Assembly: GCA_002307215.1 (NCBI GenBank)
Contig: DBTU01000026.1
Span: 69,966 to 102,244 of the forward strand
Origin: Lachnoclostridium sp. UBA1308
Lineage (GTDB): Bacteria; Bacillota; Clostridia; Lachnospirales; Lachnospiraceae
Reading direction: 5' to 3'
DNA length: 32,279 nt
Numbering within the stretch: position 1 is the stretch's first letter; each line of letters starts with the position of its first letter. Under the pieces are notes generated by a model. That model was not told the origin of the DNA, made no database searches, and was given only the letters and a program-made list of their open reading frames with translations. Shown in pieces: positions 14,473-21,623 of the stretch. Made by a program: the position numbers and the translations under genes.

Positions 14473-17400
14473 TTGAACAGGAAGCTTTTATTTAATAATG
14501 GATGGAAATTTACCAAGCAGGAGTTAGGAACTTCCCTGGATACAGTAAGTGGGCAGGAGATTATTTGGTCAGAGATTGATTTGCCGCATGATTGGTTGAT
14601 TTATAATACCGAGGATTTGTACGAGACAGGCGAGGGGTGGTATCAGAAGGAGTTTGTAATAGAGGATCTTACGGATAGGGCAATTAGTATCTGTTTTGAG
14701 GGAGTCTATATGGATTCAACGGTATTCGTTAACTATGAGGCTGTGGGTGAATGGAAGTATGGCTATTCCTCCTTTGAGTTCGATATCACAAAGCAATGTA
14801 AGCCCGGAAGAAATGAGATTGTGGTCAGAGTGGTGCACCGACATCCTAATTCAAGATGGTACTCGGGTGCAGGTATTTACCGCAATGTATGGCTAAATAC
14901 CAGGACTTCCCTGCATCTGGTGACGGATGGAATTTATATCTCAACGCGCAAGGAAGAGGAGGGCTGGTATGTTGAGCTTGAGGCCGAAGTAGTGAATACC
15001 TCGGTTACAGGTACACAGACAGAAGCAATCCTAAAGCATATACTGCAAGATGATGGTGGCAAGGAAGTAGCCGTTATTCAGAAGCAGATATCAGTACAGA
15101 ATTCGGTTACAAAGGAGATACAGACAGCATATGTTCAGGCTCCGACACTCTGGAGACTGGATAATCCATATCTTTACACCTTAATAACACAGATAATTGT
15201 TGATGGAGTTACGGTTGATGAGGAGACTTTGAGGTTCGGCTTTCGTACCTTTCATTTTGATGCGAATGAGGGCTTCTTTCTAAATGAAACCTACGTGAAA
15301 CTTCTCGGCGTGAATGAGCATCATGATCTTGGAGCACTTGGAGCGGCGATGAACCGGACCGCTCTTTTACGTAAGTTTGTGAAGCTGAAGGAGATGGGAG
15401 TGAATGCGATTCGCGCCGCTCACAACATGCCTGCAACGGAGATGATGGAGCTGGCGGACGAGATGGGATTATTAGTTATCTCAGAAGCCTTTGATATGTG
15501 GGAAAGACCGAAGAACAAATACGATTACGCATGCTTTTTTAACGAATGGTATGAAAAGGATATAAAGAGCTGGGTGAGAAGGGACCGTAACCATCCCAGT
15601 ATCCTGATGTGGAGTATCGGCAATGAAATCCATGATACCCATATCAGTGACCGAGGCTTAGAACTTACAAAGATATTAAAAGAACAGGTACTTATCCATG
15701 ATCCGAAGAAGAATGCTCATGTGGTAATCGGTTCAAACTATCTGCACGGAGAGAAAGCTCAGAAGTGTACGGATGAGGTACAGTTTGCAGGCTATAATTA
15801 TCTGGAACGCTTGTATGAAGAGCAACACGTAAAATATCCACATTGGTATATCTTCGGAAGTGAAACGGGAGCAACCGTACAGAGCAGGGGAATCTATCAT
15901 TTCCCACAGAATAAGATCGTAGTTATGTATGAGGATGAGCAGTGTTCGAGTCTGGATAACTGTGCGACCAGCTGGGGTGTTCGGAGTATTCAGCACAGTA
16001 TTACCTGTTACAGAGATAGAAAATATGCATTTGGTCAATTCATCTGGACCGGTTTTGATTATCTTGGAGAACCGACACCTTATGCCACCAAGAATTCCTA
16101 TTACGGGCAACTTGATACGGCCGGCTTTCCAAAGGATAGCTATTATCTCTATCAGGCAGAGTGGACAGATTATAGAATTAAGCCTATGATTCACCTTCTT
16201 CCGTACTGGGATTTCAATGTTGGACAATTAATTGATATTCTTGCATATTCCAACGCACCGAAGATTGAATTATTCTTTCAAGATAAATCACAGGGAGCCT
16301 TTACAATCGATCATGCTCACGGAGAACAACTAATAGGCAAATGGCACCTTCCTTATGAACCGGGCGTCCTAAAAGCGGTTGCCTATGACGAGTATGGAAA
16401 TGTGATTGCAACCGATATTCAAAGCTCCTTTGGGGAGGCAACTAAAATATTGCTGACACCGGATAAGCTTACACTTAAGGCAGATGGGCTGGATCTTATC
16501 TTTGTTGAGATTTCAACGAAGGATAAAAATGGTGTTCCGGTTGCCAATGCTAATAACCGTGTGGAGGTGTTGGTAAGCGGAGCAGGCAGACTGGTTGGTC
16601 TGGATAACGGAGACAGTACAGATTATGATCAGTACAAGGGAACCGACAGAAGATTATTTTCCGGTAAGCTACTGGCTATCATTGCCGCAAAAACCACGTT
16701 TGGTGATATAGAGGTTAAAGTAAATTCACAGGGCTTGCCGACTGAGTCGATTACTTTAAAGGCTGTTCCAAGTGAAATTACAATAGGAATATCGGCTCTT
16801 ATGGAAAATACAAGATCCGAGTCAAATCAGGAGATTCCGATCCGTAAAATTGAGCTTACAAATAACGGGAGTAATCAGTTAGATACGGATCATATAACGA
16901 CAACGGTTATCGCTAAGATTTATCCGGAGAATAGTACTTACGGAGATATTGCTTGGAAGGCGGTTACAGATGCAGGGATTGAAACCAATATTGTTAAAAT
17001 CGATGTTGAGGGTAATACGGCGACAATAACAGCTCTTGGTGACGGCATGTTCCGCCTACGTGCCACCGCAAAAAATGGAGGGAAGACCGTAAAGGTTCTT
17101 TCTGAGTTGGAGTTTGGGATAACCGGAGTAGGCTCAGTGACCGTCAATCCATATGAGATGCTTGATGCAGCTCTATATAATGTTAGTAATTATGAACTTG
17201 ATAACGGTCTGATGGGAGGCATTAATACCGGGGAAGGAATATCCAGTGTAATCGGTTTCCGAGGACTTGATTTTGGTGATTACGGTTCTGATGAGGTGAC
17301 GCTGCCAATCTGCTTCTGGAGTGATAATCCGATGCCTGTAGAGATATGGGAAGGAGTTCCCGGAGAGCCCGAAGCTGTCTTGCTATTAAATACAACCTAT

Positions 17401-17898
17401 CAGGCTGATTGGATTTGGGGTACCTTCCTACCGAATACCTTTAAGCTTCCCAAGAGACTGAAAGGAATTACCACCGTATGCTTTGTCTTTCATGATAAAT
17501 TTAATCTTCAGGGGATACAGTTTACCCATAAGGAGAAAGCCCTTGAAGTGCTGAAGGCTACAGAAAATAATCAGATATACGGTGATTCCTTTACGATTAC
17601 GCAAGAGGCAATTGAGCATATCGGTAATAATTCCTCTATAGAATTTGATAATATGAATTTCGGTGAAGAGGGAGTGACCGGGTTGACGATCTGTGGCAGA
17701 TCGCATACCGATAATACGATAAGTATCCGCTTTGAAAATGAGGAGAGCAGCGTAAGCCGGAGCGTGGAATTCCCCTATACAAAAGATTACACGGAGATGG
17801 AATTTGAGCTTACGAAGGTAAACGGTATGCAGAAGGTAAGCTTCGTTTTCCTACCCGGCTGTAATTTTGACTTTAAGTGGTTCCGATTTAAGAGATAG
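14473..17898 (+). CDS. Large GH2 glycoside hydrolase with C-terminal modules
   Basis: A ~1141-residue GH2-family enzyme of the beta-galactosidase/beta-glucuronidase group. Order: GH2 sugar-binding domain, Ig-like domain, TIM barrel (about 260-580) with acid/base in WSIGNEIHD (E385) and nucleophile in FGSETGATVQ (E464), then DUF4982-like and Ig/invasin-like domains (KLTLKADGLDLIFVEIS; TATITALGDG), and two related CBM6-like beta-sandwich modules at the end (about 860-1140). Substrate is not decided by sequence. There is no signal peptide, so it is cytoplasmic despite its modular tail. TTG 14473 is taken as start: GGAGG lies eight bases before it and the protein then begins MNRKLLFNNGW as in GH2 relatives; ATG 14458 has no ribosome site. 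Probably in operon with the VWA gene. Confidence 0.9.
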   Translation: MNRKLLFNNGWKFTKQELGTSLDTVSGQEIIWSEIDLPHDWLIYNTEDLYETGEGWYQKEFVIEDLTDRAISICFEGVYMDSTVFVNYEAVGEWKYGYSSFEFDITKQCKPGRNEIVVRVVHRHPNSRWYSGAGIYRNVWLNTRTSLHLVTDGIYISTRKEEEGWYVELEAEVVNTSVTGTQTEAILKHILQDDGGKEVAVIQKQISVQNSVTKEIQTAYVQAPTLWRLDNPYLYTLITQIIVDGVTVDEETLRFGFRTFHFDANEGFFLNETYVKLLGVNEHHDLGALGAAMNRTALLRKFVKLKEMGVNAIRAAHNMPATEMMELADEMGLLVISEAFDMWERPKNKYDYACFFNEWYEKDIKSWVRRDRNHPSILMWSIGNEIHDTHISDRGLELTKILKEQVLIHDPKKNAHVVIGSNYLHGEKAQKCTDEVQFAGYNYLERLYEEQHVKYPHWYIFGSETGATVQSRGIYHFPQNKIVVMYEDEQCSSLDNCATSWGVRSIQHSITCYRDRKYAFGQFIWTGFDYLGEPTPYATKNSYYGQLDTAGFPKDSYYLYQAEWTDYRIKPMIHLLPYWDFNVGQLIDILAYSNAPKIELFFQDKSQGAFTIDHAHGEQLIGKWHLPYEPGVLKAVAYDEYGNVIATDIQSSFGEATKILLTPDKLTLKADGLDLIFVEISTKDKNGVPVANANNRVEVLVSGAGRLVGLDNGDSTDYDQYKGTDRRLFSGKLLAIIAAKTTFGDIEVKVNSQGLPTESITLKAVPSEITIGISALMENTRSESNQEIPIRKIELTNNGSNQLDTDHITTTVIAKIYPENSTYGDIAWKAVTDAGIETNIVKIDVEGNTATITALGDGMFRLRATAKNGGKTVKVLSELEFGITGVGSVTVNPYEMLDAALYNVSNYELDNGLMGGINTGEGISSVIGFRGLDFGDYGSDEVTLPICFWSDNPMPVEIWEGVPGEPEAVLLLNTTYQADWIWGTFLPNTFKLPKRLKGITTVCFVFHDKFNLQGIQFTHKEKALEVLKATENNQIYGDSFTITQEAIEHIGNNSSIEFDNMNFGEEGVTGLTICGRSHTDNTISIRFENEESSVSRSVEFPYTKDYTEMEFELTKVNGMQKVSFVFLPGCNFDFKWFRFKR

Positions 17899-18567
17899 TC
17901 AGATCCAGCCGTTCTCTTCCCAGTGTTTCTTATCTACCGGATTCCAGTTGTTCTTCTTTTGTGAAGAAGCCATTAATTTGAAGAGAAGGGTGAATTTGAG
18001 TCCGGGCTTACTCTTCCCAAGATGTTTATGTATTTTTCTGGCAGTCTTTTGAATTTGTTTCTCAAGGCTGCTTTTCTTTTCCGGCTTAACCTCTTCCCAG
18101 CTCTTTGCACCTACGGCAGCAGCAATCCGATAAGTTTTAGGGATTCCCCACCAAAACATCTGCTTGGTTATTGACTTGGCGGTTAATCCGGCACCCACTC
18201 CTGCAGTTGTACTGATAGCAACACCGATTTTTGTTCGCATTCCGGGGTGAGGCCGATGGGAGATCCAGCGATAGGCCATATGATCAAATAAAGTCTTTAA
18301 TTGCCCCGTCATACCCATGCAGTAATTGGGAGATTCAGCGATAACCAGATCGCAGTCTTCAATGGATTGGATGATAGGCTTAATATCCTCTAAATGCGGA
18401 CATGAATTCTCACCCTTATAGATACAGTTAAAACAGCCGATGCAGTATTTCAGGTGATTGACCCTGTATTCTGTAATTTCACCTTCGGGAAAATGCTTCA
18501 ATAGTAATTGTGTGATATGATAGGTACTGCCCTTATGGTTTTGCCCGTGGATTACTGTTATCTTCAT
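17899..18567 (-). CDS. Iron-sulfur-flavoprotein-like NAD(P)H oxidoreductase
   Basis: A 222-residue flavodoxin-fold oxidoreductase (NADPH-dependent FMN reductase type). HGQNHKGST (8-15) is the FMN phosphate loop, and a Cys motif CIGCFNC...C (Cys42, 45, 48, 56) matches the compact cluster site of iron-sulfur flavoproteins of anaerobes, which pass electrons from ferredoxin to quinones or oxygen. SPNYCMGMTGQLKTLFDH is the usual flavin-side loop. The C-terminal 60 residues are Lys-rich and unlike the family core. GGGAGG precedes the ATG. Its stop abuts the stop of the convergent GH2 gene with no bases between and no terminator, so each transcript likely runs into the other gene. Confidence 0.85.
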   Translation of the reverse strand: MKITVIHGQNHKGSTYHITQLLLKHFPEGEITEYRVNHLKYCIGCFNCIYKGENSCPHLEDIKPIIQSIEDCDLVIAESPNYCMGMTGQLKTLFDHMAYRWISHRPHPGMRTKIGVAISTTAGVGAGLTAKSITKQMFWWGIPKTYRIAAAVGAKSWEEVKPEKKSSLEKQIQKTARKIHKHLGKSKPGLKFTLLFKLMASSQKKNNWNPVDKKHWEENGWI

Positions 18568-18588
18568 AATTCCTCCCCCATTCCTTCT

Positions 18589-18630
18589 CTTCGAATTAGT
18601 TTGGGCCGAGGATTACGCAGGCACAAACTT
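18589..18630 (-). repeat. 42-bp hairpin repeat, copy B
   Basis: Inverted copy of the element at 10879-10920, including a 20-plus-bp identical block across the first arm and loop; the second arm has one change that breaks a base pair. It lies about 20 bp upstream of the flavoprotein start codon, so it would sit in the 5' region of that mRNA. Confidence 0.75.
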
Positions 18631-18635
18631 TTAAG

Positions 18636-18660
18636 TGTGAAAATGGCTTTTTATTTTCAC
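18636..18660. other. Hairpin TGTGAAAA/TTTTCACA
   Basis: An 8-bp perfect stem with a T-rich loop, next to repeat copy B and upstream of the flavoprotein gene. Probably part of the promoter or leader region of that gene; no firm function. Confidence 0.35.
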
Positions 18661-18720
18661 ATTAATCATAAGGGTAAATTACAAATATGTCAATCATAGG
18701 GCCTTTCTGGATATGAAAAA

Positions 18721-19013
18721 GTTACAGTTCAGCTGTATCCGGACTGGGAAAGAAATATTTGTTACTATTCACAGCCCAGTCAGGAATTAGGCATTATGAT
18801 TTCGGCAAATGATTTTCGAAAAGGAGTATTTGCATACGCCGGTACTTAGGCTCTGTATTTTAGAGCCTTATGTACCGCTGCGTAATGCAACTAAGCGGGA
18901 GCGGCTCCGCTTCGGAAACATTTGTCGAAATCATATCACCATCTTTGGCTGGGCTGTGAATAGTAATAAATCATTTCTTTCCCGGTCTTGTCACTAACCT
19001 TGCTAGGCTGAAC
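18721..19013. repeat. Foldback (MITE-like) palindromic element
   Basis: The two halves of this ~290-bp stretch are inverted copies of each other. Matching pairs from outside in: GTTCAG with CTGAAC; GGGAAAGAAAT with ATTTCTTTCCC; TACTATTCACAGCCCAG with CTGGGCTGTGAATAGTA; ATGATTTCG with CGAAATCAT; and the centre GGTACTTAGGCTCT with AGAGCCTTATGTACC around a 7-base loop (18855-18861). No frame in it looks coding. A partner lacking an inner piece begins at 32182. It is probably a non-autonomous palindromic repeat; a structured RNA is the alternative. It occupies most of the 558-bp gap between the flavoprotein and CBS genes. Confidence 0.8.
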
Positions 19014-19025
19014 ATAAATTTGAAA

Positions 19026-19066
19026 AACGTGTCATGGCAAAGTGGAATACTTTGCTATGGCACGTT
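19026..19066. terminator. Strong hairpin downstream of the CBS gene
   Basis: An 18-bp stem with two mismatches: AACGTGTCATGGCAAAGT against ACTTTGCTATGGCACGTT, five-base loop. It lies 60 bp past the CBS stop on the minus strand and may end that transcript, though the T-run is poor (AAAAAC on the plus strand gives GTTTTT on the minus strand). Confidence 0.5.
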
Positions 19067-19125
19067 GTATTGGAGTGACTATGATGAATTACCTCAAATA
19101 CTCTAGGAGGCGGTTCAACATACTG

Positions 19126-19554
19126 TTACCATAATTTTGCACCGGGTTCAGAAATGCTTTTTAATGCATCTTCAGCACTATCTTGGCATTTTGGCTCAAG
19201 GGATATATCTCCCAGAGCGACTATACCGATCAAGCTGTTATTCTCAACGATAGGCAATCTTCGAATCTGTCGATCACTCATAAGCTTCGCAGCGTCGGCT
19301 ACCTCCATCTCGGGGCTACCAAACACTACACTATCTGTCATGATATCGCAGACTTTCTGCTGTGTCACGTCCTGTCCCGAGGCAACACTGCGAACCGCAA
19401 TATCTCTGTCTGTAACAATACCAATTAATTTATCCTTCGTACAGACAGGAATTGAACCACAATCGTACTGCTTCATTAGCTGTGCCGCATGTGCGATGGA
19501 ATCATCCGAACGTAAGCTGGCAACATCCTTTGACATAATCTCTTTTACCTTCAA
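19126..19554 (-). CDS. Tandem CBS-domain protein
   Basis: A 142-residue protein made of two CBS domains, which pair to form an adenosine-nucleotide-binding Bateman module. Domain 1 begins VKEIMSKDV and ends GIVTDRDIAVR; domain 2 begins VCDIMTDSV and ends IGIVALGDIS. There is no attached enzyme domain, as in many stand-alone Clostridial CBS proteins thought to sense AMP/ATP or related ligands. TTG 19554 is taken as start because GGAGG lies eight bases upstream and the protein begins MKVKEIMS; GTG 19563 would overlap the ribosome site. It lies 114 bp downstream of the metallophosphoesterase gene in the same direction and may be co-transcribed. Confidence 0.88.
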   Translation of the reverse strand: MKVKEIMSKDVASLRSDDSIAHAAQLMKQYDCGSIPVCTKDKLIGIVTDRDIAVRSVASGQDVTQQKVCDIMTDSVVFGSPEMEVADAAKLMSDRQIRRLPIVENNSLIGIVALGDISLEPKCQDSAEDALKSISEPGAKLW

Positions 19555-19668
19555 GATAATCACCTCCAGAAATAGATTGCCCCAAGTGAAGGGAATTTAT
19601 AAGTAGATTAATTTACCGTTTTAGGGCATTATCAATCTAACCGGGTGAAATTATAAAATTTTTATAAC

Positions 19669-20604
19669 TTATTCATCGTCACATTCTTGGCAATGCAGGG
19701 AATAAGGATGGCTTTTGCAGTCATATTTATCAATTGCTTCAGGGCCTCTTACCACGGTGCGTAGCATCCGAAGAGCACCGTCCTCATCCGCAGTAACACG
19801 CCAATCTACCATTAGAATATTTCCGTCAATGATTTCGATTCCGGAAAGACCGCGTGTTCTTATGCAGCATCCGGTGTTAAAATAAGGAAGATCATCCGTC
19901 TTTGGGAACTTGGGTCTATGGGTATGTCCGCAAATCAGCATCATTTTATACTTTTCAATCCATTTGTTATATACACGTTCAACCTTATGACGTTTATATA
20001 AATTACGAGCCGGACTTGCCGGATTTTCAAAGCCGACGATATGCATAAAACGCCAGAAGTAGCGAAGCAAGATCATGGACAGATGCCATAGTTGATCATT
20101 CATGAAGTCTCCCTGGTGCCCATGAACTACAAAAATTTCTTGCCCGGAATCTTTGTTCTTTAGAATGACAGCCTCCTGAGGAATTAAGTTTTTAAATAGT
20201 TCTACCCTTTCCTGTTTATATTCATCATAAAAGGTAAAATAATTATCTCGAACATAACGCGGTGATTTCAGATAATTGTTGTGGTTACCATAAATCATAA
20301 TAAAACGCCCAATATCATAAAACTTTTTCAGAACGATAAAAACATCCGTATGGGCAAGTCTGATATGTTTGAACTCCTTATACTCCCACAGCTCGTCTCC
20401 GTCGCCGACCTCAATGTAGAAATAGTTCTCTTTATAATAGTAGTTCAAGGCATGTATGAAAACTTGCTGGTTTCGTGTGAACTCATCAGAGACGCTGTCA
20501 TCACCGCGGTGAACATCACTGAAAAAAATATATCTGGAATCTTTATTAAAGTATAATTTTTTTGCATTTTTATAAGCTTTAGTCAAGCGGCTGTCTGTTT
20601 TCAT
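19669..20604 (-). CDS. Calcineurin-like metallophosphoesterase
   Basis: A 311-residue metallophosphoesterase. All dinuclear-metal motifs are visible in order: SDVHRGD (D30, H32), VGDGDEL (D68), YGNHN (N107, H108), VVHGHQGD (H161) and ICGHTHRP (H227, H229). The superfamily hydrolyses phosphomono- and diesters, from UDP-sugar pyrophosphates to nucleotides; the substrate here is unknown. The insert around residues 176-215, rich in Trp/Arg/Phe (HLSMILLRYFWRFMHIVGFEN), may associate with the membrane as in LpxH-like enzymes. Start at 20604 is chosen for GGAGG six bases upstream; ATG 20640 gives twelve extra residues without support. The C-terminus has a CQECDDE end. Confidence 0.88.
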   Translation of the reverse strand: MKTDSRLTKAYKNAKKLYFNKDSRYIFFSDVHRGDDSVSDEFTRNQQVFIHALNYYYKENYFYIEVGDGDELWEYKEFKHIRLAHTDVFIVLKKFYDIGRFIMIYGNHNNYLKSPRYVRDNYFTFYDEYKQERVELFKNLIPQEAVILKNKDSGQEIFVVHGHQGDFMNDQLWHLSMILLRYFWRFMHIVGFENPASPARNLYKRHKVERVYNKWIEKYKMMLICGHTHRPKFPKTDDLPYFNTGCCIRTRGLSGIEIIDGNILMVDWRVTADEDGALRMLRTVVRGPEAIDKYDCKSHPYSLHCQECDDE

Positions 20605-20825
20605 AAATACCTCCACGATTGAACCTGCTGTTGATTTCATACTTATTAGTATATTGCCGATGACCGGAGTTATTCAGAAATTATGTTTTTACTTAACGAA
20701 AAGTCGACTTCAAAATGTAAAAATATCTTAATAAAGAATTAATGTATGGAGCGTTGAATCGGCTGTCCTGCAGGTATATAATGGAAGAAATGAGTATTGG
20801 ATAGACGCTGTGTTGACCGTTTCTA

Positions 20826-21623
20826 ATGTCATTGAAAATTTATGCTGACAATGAGAGGAGAACACATATCAAAAGACATACGATAATAATCAGCAGAAAA
20901 ACATATTTTATTATAACAATATCAGTTCTTCTACTAACAGTTATCCTGATTGTGATACTATGGGCAGCCGGACTAGATAGAGCAGAGGGGAATTGGAAGA
21001 TTTATAAAACCTCCTTAAAAAAAGGCGAAATAATCATTGATGCAATAGTTGATAGCAACACTACTTATGCAATCACCAGTAAAGCCGGACGCCGGGATTA
21101 TGGGGATACGTTGGTAATCTTTAAAGATAAGGCTAAGGATGGCTGGACCCGTATGTATGAGAATGATTTTAAAGATTTAAAACCGTGGAGAATTGATCTT
21201 GCTGACCTAGATGGAGATCAGGAGAAAGAAATAATTACAGCTGTGTGTAAATCAGTACATTTTGATAAGAGGAAGAAAAACAGGCTGTTTGTCTTTAACT
21301 ATATAGATGAAAAACTGGTAAAGAAATGGACCGGTTCGCAGATTGCAGGCGACTGGACGGATTATGCTGTCGGTAATTTTGTTCCGATGGATGGCAGTGA
21401 GCTGATATTCATACGAAAGACTGATTCAGGGGAACGGGTCAGCGTATATTACTGGTATGATTTTGGCTTTTTGCTGTTTGCCGAGAGTAGGGATTATGCT
21501 GAGATAACAGATGTTTCTGTTACCGGAGAGGGCAGGATACTTATGACATATAAAAAAACCAATAAAATGCAGAAGTTAATCCTGAAAGCGCAGGACGGAA
21601 GGCTGGTTGAAGATGAAAAGTAA
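20826..21623 (+). CDS. Single-TM protein with FG-GAP-like repeat
   Basis: A 265-residue protein with a basic N-terminus, one hydrophobic segment (about 26-50) and an outside domain. DLADLDGDQEKEIITAV is an FG-GAP/EF-hand-like calcium-binding loop of beta-propeller repeats, and the remainder (VGNFVPMDGSELIFIRK) fits further blades. Ligand unknown. The ribosome site is weak and the start therefore uncertain. It overlaps the next gene by a few codons, so it heads a surface-protein cluster of three genes. Confidence 0.75.
   Translation: MSLKIYADNERRTHIKRHTIIISRKTYFIITISVLLLTVILIVILWAAGLDRAEGNWKIYKTSLKKGEIIIDAIVDSNTTYAITSKAGRRDYGDTLVIFKDKAKDGWTRMYENDFKDLKPWRIDLADLDGDQEKEIITAVCKSVHFDKRKKNRLFVFNYIDEKLVKKWTGSQIAGDWTDYAVGNFVPMDGSELIFIRKTDSGERVSVYYWYDFGFLLFAESRDYAEITDVSVTGEGRILMTYKKTNKMQKLILKAQDGRLVEDEK

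Noticed and set aside
15733..16227. 164-codon open frame antisense to the GH2 gene
   Set aside because: It lies wholly inside the conserved GH2 catalytic barrel, has no ribosome site and its product looks random.
18809..18997. 62-codon frame inside the foldback element
   Set aside because: It spans the hairpin centre, lacks coding character and is explained by the palindrome.
19154..19606. 150-codon frame antisense to the CBS-domain gene
   Set aside because: It is a shadow of the clear CBS frame and has no ribosome site.
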